Source of the DNA: Lachnospiraceae bacterium
Lineage (GTDB): Bacteria > Bacillota > Clostridia > Lachnospirales > Lachnospiraceae
Reading direction: 5' to 3'
Assembly: GCA_030527645.1 (NCBI GenBank)
Contig: JAUNAJ010000009.1
Coordinates: forward strand, 1 to 64,000
DNA: 64,000 nt
Made by a program: the position numbers and the translations under genes. The notes under the pieces were generated by a model. The model was not told the DNA's origin. It was given only the letters and a program-made list of their open reading frames with translations, and ran no database searches. Shown in pieces: positions 16,680 to 25,085 of the stretch (positions are counted from its first letter, which is position 1; the number at the start of each line of letters is the position of its first letter).

Positions 16680-18942
16680 TAATAGGAAGTTTAGCCGCAA
16701 GCCTGCCGGAATGGATATAGGCGGCATTAAAGCAAGGTTTACAAATCCGGGTAGCATACAGGACTTGACCGCAGCACAGATTGCCGAAGCACTTTGCAAG
16801 GGGCAGACGGTGCAGCCGGGTGTAACGCCATTTTCAGAAAGAAACCGCAAAAAGGGGAAAACGGGAACGTGTTCTGATGATTTTCAGCAGCAGACCATTT
16901 TCATGAACGATATTGACAACAAACGCACGGATTCCCCGATTGAAACCCCGGCGCACGTTGCAGAAGTTCTGAAACCCTATAATCTGCCTGTTGCATTTGC
17001 CTATCCGACATTTAGCAGCAGCCCGCAGCTTGAAAAGTTCCGTTTCGCTGTTGTGTGTGATGAAGTTATCACAGACGACAAAGAGCGTGAAGCCATTCAA
17101 GGCGCACTGATAAAATTCTTTCCGCAGTCTGACCCGGAATGCGTCAATGCTGACCGTATCTTTTTCGGCACGGATAAAGAATTATATGCAGGCGTGGGCG
17201 ATCTGACCGCCGTTTGCAGGAAAGCTGACTTGTTAGCATTTGCACAGACCGTGAATGCAGCACAGGAAGCAACCGAAACAGAAAAGCCGAAATTCGGGCA
17301 GATGATACCAACAGGACAGCGGCACGGCACACTTGTTTCATTCGCTGCAACGGTATTGAAGAAATACGGCATTTCGGACAAAGCGTTTGAATTGTATATG
17401 CAGCGTGTCGGACAGTGTGAAGAACCAAAGGCAGACAGCGAAATTGAAAAAATATGGAAAGATGCCTGCCGCTACTATGAAAAGGAAGTTGCAAGCAAGC
17501 CGGAATATATCGCCCCGGATGAATACGCAACAAAGGAATTTGCGGACGCAGAAAAAGAGGAAAAGCCAAAGAGACGAGGCACACGCAAACCGCCTATTTC
17601 CTATTATACCGGGCTTGCACCTACTTATATGCAGGAACATACCTATCTTGTCGGTGTGCAGCATTTGAGCAAGGGCGGCTATGGAAACGATACCTTATAT
17701 GAATATGTCGGCGGTGTATGGCACCCGCGATCTGAAACAGATGTGAAAAGCCAACTTGCAAAGCGTGTTGCCCGTGCAGGCGTGGTTCCCGACCCGAAAC
17801 AAATCAATAAATCCTATCAGCTTGTGATGATGCAGGGAAAGCGCAAGAACGTTGAAACATTCAATCAAGATGAAAATCTTGTATGTTTTCAAAACGGCGT
17901 TTACCGACTTTCTGATGGGGCAAGACTTGAACATTCGCCGGAATATTATTTCACAACACAGCTGAAAGCCAACATTCCCGACAGCATACAGGAAACGACC
18001 TATTGTGATATGTGCATTTCCAATTTTGGCGGCGCGGACGTTCAAAAGCTATTGTTGCAAATTTTCGGCGCGGCTATCTCAAATGTAAGTATTCCGAGAT
18101 TCAAGAAAGCTGTCCTGCAATACGGCAAGGGCGATACAGGCAAAACACAGCTGAAAGCACTTGCCGAAATGGTTTTAGGTTCCGGCAGATATAACAATGT
18201 TGATCTGTCCGACCTTGAAACAAATCGTTTCTTGTCTGCTTCATTTCAGAATGTACGTTTAGGCGGTTCCAACGATATGTCAAATGTGCGTGTCAAAGAA
18301 TTAAAGATTTTCAAGCAGCTAACAGGCGGCGACAGCATACAGGCGGAAAACAAAGGCGAAAAAGCGTTTACGTTCCGTTATAAAGGGCTAATGTGGTTCC
18401 TTGCAAATCAGCTGCCGTTGTTTGGCGGCGATAAGGGCGAACACGTTTATAACCGCTGGATTTTGATACCCTGTACAAACCCGGTTCCGCCGGAAAAGCA
18501 GATAAAAGACCTTGCGGCAAGAATGTTCACAGAGCGCGACAGTTTTTGCATAAAAGCCCTGCAAGCATTTCAAGAAGCCGTTGCAGACAATTACACCTTT
18601 GCAGTGCCGGACAGCTGCAAGGCGGCAAATGCAGAATACCGCCGTGTCAATTCCACTGTCCGAACATTCCTTGATGAATGTTGCGAACCGTTCAACCCGG
18701 ACGACAGCAAGACCGCAACAACAACGGGTAAGTTTTGGAACGGGTTCAAGCAATGGTGCAAGGATTGCAATTTATCCTATCAGCCGGGAAAGCAAGAGTT
18801 CCGCAGAGAACTTGCAACGATTGCAGGAGTTACAGAAAAGGAATTGGACAGGCACACGAAAGACGGCAATTTCTATCCCTATGTTATCAAGTGGGAAAGC
18901 TACAAAGAATTATGCCCGTGGGATGTGCCGCCGCTGTCCTAA
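16663..18942 (+). CDS. Primase-helicase, phage/plasmid P4-like
   Basis: 759 aa replication protein. Residues ~90-200 resemble an AEP-like primase region (VAFAYPTFSSSPQLEKFRFAVVCDE...ADRIFFG). Residues ~215-275 form a PriCT-like helical domain. Residues ~310-700 form a D5_N plus SF3-type helicase with Walker A GKGDTGKTQ (~488-496) and a downstream QLPLFGGDKG / RWILIPC region. It starts inside the excisionase-like gene. The iteron-like repeats directly after it are a good candidate origin. A primase-helicase lets the island replicate itself after induction. Confidence 0.88.
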   Translation: MLIHIDNRKFSRKPAGMDIGGIKARFTNPGSIQDLTAAQIAEALCKGQTVQPGVTPFSERNRKKGKTGTCSDDFQQQTIFMNDIDNKRTDSPIETPAHVAEVLKPYNLPVAFAYPTFSSSPQLEKFRFAVVCDEVITDDKEREAIQGALIKFFPQSDPECVNADRIFFGTDKELYAGVGDLTAVCRKADLLAFAQTVNAAQEATETEKPKFGQMIPTGQRHGTLVSFAATVLKKYGISDKAFELYMQRVGQCEEPKADSEIEKIWKDACRYYEKEVASKPEYIAPDEYATKEFADAEKEEKPKRRGTRKPPISYYTGLAPTYMQEHTYLVGVQHLSKGGYGNDTLYEYVGGVWHPRSETDVKSQLAKRVARAGVVPDPKQINKSYQLVMMQGKRKNVETFNQDENLVCFQNGVYRLSDGARLEHSPEYYFTTQLKANIPDSIQETTYCDMCISNFGGADVQKLLLQIFGAAISNVSIPRFKKAVLQYGKGDTGKTQLKALAEMVLGSGRYNNVDLSDLETNRFLSASFQNVRLGGSNDMSNVRVKELKIFKQLTGGDSIQAENKGEKAFTFRYKGLMWFLANQLPLFGGDKGEHVYNRWILIPCTNPVPPEKQIKDLAARMFTERDSFCIKALQAFQEAVADNYTFAVPDSCKAANAEYRRVNSTVRTFLDECCEPFNPDDSKTATTTGKFWNGFKQWCKDCNLSYQPGKQEFRRELATIAGVTEKELDRHTKDGNFYPYVIKWESYKELCPWDVPPLS

Positions 18943-19384
18943 TCGGTGAAAGAATGGGTGAAAGTTTTGGTGAAAGAACGGCGTATCGGTGAAAGTTTTC
19001 GAGGGTCCAAAGCCCTTGCAGCACATGATAAGCAAAGCCCGGTGAAAGAATTCTTTCATTCGGTGAAAGTTCCGGGCATTCATTCTTTCACCAGTGATAT
19101 AGAAGAAACAGCAACCGACCACAAGACACAAAAAGATATTTCATGTTATTGCTTGCCCGCTGCTGTCGGTGAAACTTTTGAAAGATTTTATACCTATTTA
19201 GACAGAAACAGTAAAACAAGGGGAAATAGGGATAAAAAAGAGAAATATATATAGATATGCTGAAAACTTTCAATTCTTTCACCACCCCCCGGCAGCAGCG
19301 GCAAGGCAAGGAACAGAACACCGGTGCAGGAGTTTACTTTTCCCCCGGATAGAAAAAATAAATTTCGGAAAGGAGTTTTGACAA
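18943..19384. other. Candidate replication origin: GGTGAAAG iteron-like repeats
   Basis: GGTGAAAG at 18945, 18957, 18969, 18988, 19041 and 19062; its complement CTTTCACC at 19085 and 19277; a variant GGTGAAAC at 19168. The first three copies are spaced exactly 12 bases apart. The stretch lies between primase-helicase and portal genes. A frame at 18946-19254 has no ribosome site and is an accident of the repeats. A C-rich tract (19283-19290) and AT-rich DNA (19230-19260) are also present. Confidence 0.55.
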
Positions 19385-20512
19385 ATGGGAATTCTTTCAA
19401 ATCTGTTCAAGCCGAAAAGCCGAGAACAGGCAATTATAGAAATCAACAACACATTTTCAAGTTTTGGCGGCACTGCCTACAATAGCGCAGCATTCCGGGC
19501 AGCCGTGGACGCTATCGCAAGGCACGCAGCCAAACTGCAAGCCCATAGCAAGGATACCGCCCTTGAAAGCTTTATGAATACCGCCCCGAACGGCTATATG
19601 TCCGGCTATGACCTGCTATATAAGACAGCGGCGGCATATTTCACCCATAACAACGCCTTTATTCTGCTTGACCGCAACGATACCGGGGCAATATCTGCCC
19701 TATATCCTATCACGCCGCAAAGCGTGGAATTTGTCGCAGGCACAGGCGGGGCAATCTATCTTGAATGTACCTTTTCGGACGGCAGGAAAACAACCTTTGA
19801 TTATATGGACGTTGTGCATATCCGCCGCCACTTTCTGACAAATGACTTGTTAGGTGACGGAAACGCCCCGTTGTTCCCGGTACTTGATACCGCAGAAACA
19901 CTGTATCAAGGCATTGCGGCAAGTGTAAAGAACGGCACAAGCATTCGCGGCGTTCTAAAGTTCACAAGCCTTGTCAATCCGGCACAGGTAAAGGCAGAAA
20001 AGGAACAATTCGTTGCAGACTACTTCAACCCGGCGAATTCCGGCGGCGTAGCTGCTACAGACCAACGTTTTGAATTCGTGCCGACCAATACAACGCCCTA
20101 TACCATCCCACAGGAGCAAATAGAAACCGTAAACAAACAGATTTACGACTATCTAGGCATAAACGAACGCATTGTTTCCGGGAACTATTCAGAAAACGAA
20201 TTCAGCGCATTTTATGAAAGCGTTGTCGAGCCGTTCGCCTTGCAGCTGTCGCAGGAATTCAAGCTGAAAACGGGTGCTGACGTTGTGATTTCCGCCGAAC
20301 GCATGGAATTTTCCAGTGCTGACACGAAAATAAAGCTGCTGCATGAAGCGGCACCGTTAGGGCTAATTACCATAAATGAAGCCCGCAAACTATTGGCATT
20401 ACCGCCCGTTGCTGACGGTGACAGGCGTTTGCAATCATTAAATTATGTTTCTGCCGAAAAAGCGGACGCATACCAACTAGAAGAAAGTGAGGTAAAGCAA
20501 AATGAAGAATGA
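19385..20512 (+). CDS. Phage portal protein, HK97 type
   Basis: 375 aa, typical of short HK97-family portals. Family-like stretches: AAFRAAVDAIARHAAKL near the start, LYKTAAAYFTHNNAFILL, MDVVHIRRHF, FEFVPTNTTPYTIPQEQIETVNKQIYDYLGINERIVSG and FYESVVEPFALQLSQEF. It forms the dodecameric ring through which DNA enters the head. GGAAAGGAG precedes the ATG by about 9 bases. It starts the structural operon and overlaps the capsid gene by 11 bases. Confidence 0.92.
   Translation: MGILSNLFKPKSREQAIIEINNTFSSFGGTAYNSAAFRAAVDAIARHAAKLQAHSKDTALESFMNTAPNGYMSGYDLLYKTAAAYFTHNNAFILLDRNDTGAISALYPITPQSVEFVAGTGGAIYLECTFSDGRKTTFDYMDVVHIRRHFLTNDLLGDGNAPLFPVLDTAETLYQGIAASVKNGTSIRGVLKFTSLVNPAQVKAEKEQFVADYFNPANSGGVAATDQRFEFVPTNTTPYTIPQEQIETVNKQIYDYLGINERIVSGNYSENEFSAFYESVVEPFALQLSQEFKLKTGADVVISAERMEFSSADTKIKLLHEAAPLGLITINEARKLLALPPVADGDRRLQSLNYVSAEKADAYQLEESEVKQNEE
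20482..20495 (+). promoter_or_regulatory. Shared translation-start cassette, copy 1
   Basis: AGAAAGTGAGGTAA lies just upstream of the capsid gene. Near-identical copies (AGAAAGCGAGGTAA) precede the connector gene (21980-21993) and the gene at 22566 (22546-22559). GAGG is the ribosome-binding core. Confidence 0.6.
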
Positions 20513-21980
20513 AAGACGCTATGAAGTACGAGCAAGTGAAAAGCCGCTGACATTGACGGGCGTTGCCGTGGTATTCAATCAGCCTGCAAGTATCGGCAGC
20601 ATGAAAGAAATCATTGTCCCGGATGCCTTGCGCGGCGTGGATCTGAACGACATTGTTCTAATTACGAACCATGACGGCGGGCAGATTCCACTTGCACGAA
20701 GCCCGAAAACCCTTGATCTGTCAATCACAGAACGCGGGCTTGAAATGTCGGCGCAGCTGCCCGATACCGAACAGGCGCGGGCGGTATATGAAGCCGTGAA
20801 ACGCGGCGATCTGTCGCAGATGTCCTTTGCCTTTGATATTGGCAATTACAGTTTTGACGAACAGACACAGACCCGCACAATTACCCAAATCAGCAAAATT
20901 TATGAAATCAGTATCGTAAATTATGCAGCATACACACAAACCAATGTACAGGCAAGAAATGCCGGAAAGGAACAGACTATGAATAACTTTAACCCTATCA
21001 CTGCAAGCCTTGAAAAGAACGCACAGGCAACCGATACCCACAACACCCCGGAATATAGAAGCGCATTTTATAAGACCCTGTTAGGCAAGGAACTGACAGA
21101 CAATGAAAGCCGCGCCCTTGCCGCAGCACAGGCAGAAAAGCGTGCTGACGCATTCAATACGCTTTCCAGTTCCGCCGCTGTTATCCCTACAACGACACTG
21201 AATGAAGTTGTAAAGCAGGCACGCCACACAAACGGACTTTATAACGAAATCCGCCTGTTCTCTGTGCCGAACAATCTTTCCGTTCCCGTAGGAACCCCGA
21301 CAGACGCGGCGGCATGGCATACCGAGGGCGAACCCGTAGAAAGAAAACAGATTGCAAGCAGCGCGGTATCTTTCACCGGGCGCGAACTTATCAAAGTGCT
21401 TTCTATGTCCGCCGCTGTTAAGCGTATGGAAATCAGCACATTTGAACGCTATCTGACAGATGAACTGAAAAACTGCATTGCGGATGCCATCGGTGCGGCA
21501 ATCGTAGCCGGAACAGGAAACGGACAGCCTACAGGTATTCTGCCCGGTATCACATGGAACAAGAACAACACTGTTTCTACAACTGCATTATCCGCAGACA
21601 ATCTGCTTGCCGCTGTCGCTATGTTGCCCGCAGGATATGCAGGCGGTGCAAAGTTTGCTATGAGTACGGCAACCCTGTTCGGCAGCGTGTACCCGTTAAA
21701 GGATAATGACGGACGCTATATTTTCACTGACCCGGAAAATGGCGGTGTGCGCCGTCTGTTCGGTTTTGAAATCGTCCTTGACGATAATATCCCTGCCGGA
21801 ACTATCCTGTTCGGAAATTTCCGTTATTACGGTGTAAATATTCCGCAGGGCGTGGCTATCGAAGTTTCCCGCGAAAGTGGATTCACAAGCGGACTGATTG
21901 ACTACCGCGCATTATGTATCGCAGACGGCAAGCCGATTGTACCGGGCGCATTTGTCAAGGTAGAAGTCAAAGCAGCCTAA
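20502..21980 (+). CDS. Prohead protease-major capsid protein fusion (HK97 type)
   Basis: 492 aa in one chain. Residues ~1-150 are an HK97 prohead protease (LTGVAVVFNQPA, LITNHDGGQIPLARS containing the catalytic His, RGDLSQMSFAF with the catalytic Ser, and YEISIVNYAAYTQTNV). From about residue 165 the chain is an HK97-fold capsid protein (AAVIPTTTLNEVVKQAR, FSVPNNLSVPV, TDELKNCIADAIGAAIVAGTGNGQPTGIL, GFEIVLDDNIPAG). An internal ATG (20980, TMNNFNPIT) might give a separate capsid start, but no strong ribosome site is visible there. Self-cleavage of the fusion would release the mature capsid subunit. Confidence 0.9.
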   Translation: MKNERRYEVRASEKPLTLTGVAVVFNQPASIGSMKEIIVPDALRGVDLNDIVLITNHDGGQIPLARSPKTLDLSITERGLEMSAQLPDTEQARAVYEAVKRGDLSQMSFAFDIGNYSFDEQTQTRTITQISKIYEISIVNYAAYTQTNVQARNAGKEQTMNNFNPITASLEKNAQATDTHNTPEYRSAFYKTLLGKELTDNESRALAAAQAEKRADAFNTLSSSAAVIPTTTLNEVVKQARHTNGLYNEIRLFSVPNNLSVPVGTPTDAAAWHTEGEPVERKQIASSAVSFTGRELIKVLSMSAAVKRMEISTFERYLTDELKNCIADAIGAAIVAGTGNGQPTGILPGITWNKNNTVSTTALSADNLLAAVAMLPAGYAGGAKFAMSTATLFGSVYPLKDNDGRYIFTDPENGGVRRLFGFEIVLDDNIPAGTILFGNFRYYGVNIPQGVAIEVSRESGFTSGLIDYRALCIADGKPIVPGAFVKVEVKAA

Positions 21981-21999
21981 GAAAGCGAGGTAAGGCAAT

Positions 22000-22275
22000 A
22001 TGATTTTTGAAATCGAAGAAGCCCGCGACATTTTAAGAATTGACGGCAGCGACAATGACGAAATGATTATTGCCTTGCTGCTTGCAATTCCGCCCTATCT
22101 TGAAGCAACAACAGGCTATACGGCAACCGGGGGATTTTCCCCCATTGCCAAAGCCGCCGCGCGGTTCCTGCTTCAATTATGGTATTACGGGGAAAATGCC
22201 GATACAGACAAGCTGCAAAGGGTGATTGACAGCTTGTTAAAGGCATTATCCGCAGAACGGGTGAACGATGAATAA
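22000..22275 (+). CDS. Head-tail connector protein (gp6-like)
   Basis: 91 aa helical protein of the phage DNA-packaging/head-tail connector family: ARDILRIDGSDNDEMIIALLLAIPPYLEATTGY and AAARFLLQLWYYG. Such proteins add a ring below the portal and stabilise packaged DNA. It follows the capsid gene by 19 bases with a shared start cassette, and its end overlaps the HNH gene by 8 bases. Confidence 0.8.
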   Translation: MIFEIEEARDILRIDGSDNDEMIIALLLAIPPYLEATTGYTATGGFSPIAKAAARFLLQLWYYGENADTDKLQRVIDSLLKALSAERVNDE

Positions 22276-22573
22276 AGCAGAATTTTATCATTCTAAAGCG
22301 TGGCGGCAGCTGTCCAAGGCGTTTCTTATGTCGAAATATTACATTTGCGAACGTTGCGGACAGCCTGCCGAAATCGCCCATCACAAAATATACTTATCAC
22401 CCGGAAATATTACAAACCCGGACATTGCCCTAAATCCTGCAAACCTTGAAGCCCTGTGCATGAATTGCCATAATACGGAACATTTCGGCACGGGCGGTGC
22501 AACGGCAGCGGGAATTGTCTTTGATGCAAACGGCAACGTTATTTTAGAAAGCGAGGTAAACGACTATGAATGA
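22268..22573 (+). CDS. HNH endonuclease of the packaging module
   Basis: 101 aa. Zinc and HNH motif: CERCGQPAEIAHHKIYLSPGN...NPANLEALCMNCHNTEHF, with paired CxxC motifs and a catalytic HH. HNH proteins next to terminase genes in HK97-like cos phages and satellites help cut DNA at cos. It overlaps both neighbours by 8 bases, showing a compact packaging operon. Confidence 0.9.
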   Translation: MNKAEFYHSKAWRQLSKAFLMSKYYICERCGQPAEIAHHKIYLSPGNITNPDIALNPANLEALCMNCHNTEHFGTGGATAAGIVFDANGNVILESEVNDYE

Positions 22574-22802
22574 AACCTATAACATGGAATTACAGGAAGA
22601 AATCAATTTTCTGTTAGGGGAATTATCCTTTTTGCAGGATGAATTATTGATTGCAAGAAAAGCAGGCGACACGGACGAATACACCCGTTTAATGCGAATC
22701 TGTCTGCCTGTACAGAAACAGTATTTAAAGTTATGCGCGGAACAGGAAAAGCGGGAACAGGCGGAAAATGCCGCTGACCCGTTAATGGAATTCAACGCCT
22801 AA
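22566..22802 (+). CDS. Small protein in the terminase small-subunit position
   Basis: 78 aa, acidic and helical (ELQEEINFLLGELSFLQDELLIARKAGDTDEYTRLMRICLPVQKQYLKLCAEQEKREQ), likely coiled-coil. It sits between HNH and the large terminase, where the small terminase is usual, but it is shorter than most TerS proteins and I see no HTH. It could be a reduced TerS or a packaging accessory. Its stop overlaps the TerL start by one base. Confidence 0.6.
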   Translation: MNETYNMELQEEINFLLGELSFLQDELLIARKAGDTDEYTRLMRICLPVQKQYLKLCAEQEKREQAENAADPLMEFNA

Positions 22803-24445
22803 TGAACTATATCACAGAATACAACAACAAAATACAGTCCGGGGAAATCGTCACTTCAAGACGGGTAAAGGCAGTATATGCCCGTCTTGCGGCGGCGTGC
22901 ATGGAAACGAACGGGCAATATATCTTTGACGAAAACCGCGCAAATCGTCCGATTGCCTTTATAGAACGTTTCTGCAAGCAGTCTAAGGGCGAATGGGCGG
23001 GGCAAGGTATTTGTCTTGAACTGTTTCAGAAAGCCTATATTCAAGCCCTGTACGGCTTTATAGACCGTGAAACCGGGTGCAGACAGTACAAGGAAAGTTT
23101 CTTTCTTGTGGGGCGTAAGAACGGCAAAACAACCATGCTTGCAGGGCTTGCCCTGTATATGCTGACAAGTGATAACGAGGGCGGCGCAGAGGTCTACAGT
23201 ACCGCCACAAAGTACGCACAGGCGCGTTTATTATTCGATGAAGCACACAACATGATAAAGCAATCCCCGGCACTTTCAAAGCATTTTAAGAAACGAAAAA
23301 ATGATCTGTATTATAGCCCTGCTATGGCTAAGTTTCAGCCCCTTGCAAGGAATTCTGATACACTGGACGGACTGAACGCAAGTTTTGTTATCATGGATGA
23401 ATTGCACGGGGTTAAGGACAGAAACCTATATGAAGTGATGCGCCAAAGTATGGCGGCGCGCCGTCAAGCACTGCTTGTGATGATAACAACTGCCGGAACT
23501 GTCCGTGAATGTATTTTTGATGATATGTACAGTTATGCTGCAAGTGTTGCAGACGGTGCATTATCTGACCCGCATTTCCTGCCTATCCTGTATGAACTGG
23601 ACGACCGCAGCGAATGGAGCGACCCGGCAGCATGGACAAAAGCAAATCCGGCGTTAGGGGCAATCAAGAAAATAGACGATCTGACCGCCAAAGTTGACCG
23701 GGCAAAGCAGAACCGCAACGAACTTTCCGGCGTATTGTGCAAGGAATTCAATGTAAGGGAAACCATCAAAACGGCATGGCTTTCCTTTGATGATATAAAC
23801 AATGAAAGCACCTTTGACCTTGAAGAATTCCGCGGGGCATACTGTATCGGCGGCGTTGATCTGTCGATCACAACGGACTTGACCTGTGCAAGCCTGCTGC
23901 TTATGAAACGCGGCAGTGATAAAAAGTATATTACACAAATGTATTGGATTCCTGCCGACCGCCTGCAAGAACGGGTTCAGCAAGATAAAATCCCCTATGA
24001 TAAATGGTATGAACGGGGCTTGATACGCCTTTGCACCGGGAATGCAATCAACTATTCCGATGTGACAGCGTGGTTTTGTGAAGTGGTTCAAAAATACGAT
24101 CTGTTTCCGGCGTGGGTGTATTATGACAGCTATTCTGCAAGGTATTTCGTGGAAGAAATGCAAATGCAGGGCTTTAATATGGTGCGCTGCATACAGGGTG
24201 CAAAAACGCTTTCCCTGCCTATGCAGATGTTAGGGGCAGACCTACAGGCGCACAAAGTCATATACGGCAATAACCCTGTTTTGAAGTGGTGTTTGACGAA
24301 TACAGGCGTACAGACCGACCGCAACGGCAACATTGTTCCCATTAAGAACCAAAGCCCAAAACAGCGAATAGACGGCACGGCAGCCCTGCTTGACTGCTAT
24401 GTGGGGCTATATGAGCATTACAACGAATATACAAGCGCGATCTAA
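22802..24445 (+). CDS. Terminase large subunit
   Basis: 547 aa. ATPase domain with Walker A-like GRKNGKTT (~100-107) and Walker B FVIMDELHG (~195-203), plus coupling motif ITTAGT. The C-terminal RNase H-like nuclease has acidic GVDLSITTDLT, VYYDSYSARYFVEEM and RIDGTAALLD. It drives DNA into preformed heads and cuts the concatemer. Having its own terminase means the island can pack its own heads rather than redirect helper packaging. Confidence 0.95.
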   Translation: MNYITEYNNKIQSGEIVTSRRVKAVYARLAAACMETNGQYIFDENRANRPIAFIERFCKQSKGEWAGQGICLELFQKAYIQALYGFIDRETGCRQYKESFFLVGRKNGKTTMLAGLALYMLTSDNEGGAEVYSTATKYAQARLLFDEAHNMIKQSPALSKHFKKRKNDLYYSPAMAKFQPLARNSDTLDGLNASFVIMDELHGVKDRNLYEVMRQSMAARRQALLVMITTAGTVRECIFDDMYSYAASVADGALSDPHFLPILYELDDRSEWSDPAAWTKANPALGAIKKIDDLTAKVDRAKQNRNELSGVLCKEFNVRETIKTAWLSFDDINNESTFDLEEFRGAYCIGGVDLSITTDLTCASLLLMKRGSDKKYITQMYWIPADRLQERVQQDKIPYDKWYERGLIRLCTGNAINYSDVTAWFCEVVQKYDLFPAWVYYDSYSARYFVEEMQMQGFNMVRCIQGAKTLSLPMQMLGADLQAHKVIYGNNPVLKWCLTNTGVQTDRNGNIVPIKNQSPKQRIDGTAALLDCYVGLYEHYNEYTSAI

Positions 24446-24457
24446 GGGGGCGGCAGC

Positions 24458-24772
24458 ATGAAACTGAAAGATAAGAAAATCGAGATATTAGAAAAAACCT
24501 ATATTCACGATAACTACGGCAATAGCAAGGTGAGTTATGCGCCCATTGCCCCGCCCCTGTGGGCGTATTTCCGGCAACTGTCCATGAAAGAACTGTACGG
24601 CAATGTCACACAGGTTGAAGAAGAAGCCCTATTTATTATCAACTATCGAACGGACGTTGACACGAACAACACTGTTCGATACAAGGGCGTTGAATATGAA
24701 ATTACAAGAATTGACACATTCGAGGGATACAAGCAGGACTTGACCCTATATTGCAAGCGGAAAAGTGCATAA
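24458..24772 (+). CDS. Phage head closure / head-tail adaptor protein
   Basis: 104 aa, beta-rich, of the head-tail adaptor family (SPP1 gp16-like): KIEILEKTYIHDNYGNSKVSYAPIAPPLWAYFRQLSMKELYG and VRYKGVEYEITRIDTFEGYKQDLTLYCKR. AAGGGGG precedes the ATG by 7 bases. It is the last structural gene: no tail terminator, tape measure or tail tube follows, so tails would have to come from a helper. Confidence 0.8.
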   Translation: MKLKDKKIEILEKTYIHDNYGNSKVSYAPIAPPLWAYFRQLSMKELYGNVTQVEEEALFIINYRTDVDTNNTVRYKGVEYEITRIDTFEGYKQDLTLYCKRKSA

Positions 24773-24801
24773 TGAGAATATCACGAAAACAGGATATATT
24801 A

Positions 24802-24830
24802 TTGAAAGTTGTCTGAAACTATGCTATAAT
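24802..24830 (+). promoter_or_regulatory. Predicted promoter of the cargo genes
   Basis: TTGAAA (24802-24807), 17-base spacer, TATAAT (24825-24830), directly after the last head gene. It gives the cargo module its own expression, independent of the structural operon. Confidence 0.8.
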
Positions 24831-24872
24831 CTATCCTGTATTTTTATGTCGAATTTTAAGAGGTACGAACGC

Positions 24873-25082
24873 ATGAAATATAGCTATAACAAGTTATGGA
24901 AAATGCTGATAGATAAGAATATGACAAAAACGCAAATGCGCATAAAAGCAGGTATCAGCACGAACATACTTGCAAAAATGGGAAAGAATGAGCCTATAGC
25001 AATGGACAGTCTTGCAAAGATTGCAGATGCCCTGCAATGCGGGCTTGACGATATAGTAGAGATTCAGAAAGACGGTGAATAA
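24873..25082 (+). CDS. Small XRE-type regulator of the cargo module
   Basis: 69 aa Cro/CI-type helix-turn-helix: YNKLWKMLIDKNMTKTQMRIKAGISTNILAKMGKNEPIAMDSLAKIADALQCGLDDIVEI. The ATG at 24873 is chosen because AAGAGGT lies 8 bases before it; a longer frame from 24765 runs through the promoter. It ends 3 bases before the methylase gene. Its size and place suit a controller (C-protein-like) that delays nuclease expression until methylation is established; that role is inference. Confidence 0.82.
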   Translation: MKYSYNKLWKMLIDKNMTKTQMRIKAGISTNILAKMGKNEPIAMDSLAKIADALQCGLDDIVEIQKDGE

Positions 25083-25085
25083 AAT

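Noticed and set aside
18946..19254. Plus-strand frame of 102 codons in the repeat region of the satellite
   Set aside because: No ribosome site. The text is produced by GGTGAAAG repeats (VKE/GES patterns), so the stretch is better read as an origin.
24765..24872. N-terminal extension of the cargo regulator
   Set aside because: It runs through the predicted promoter. The inner ATG at 24873 has the ribosome site and starts the HTH domain.
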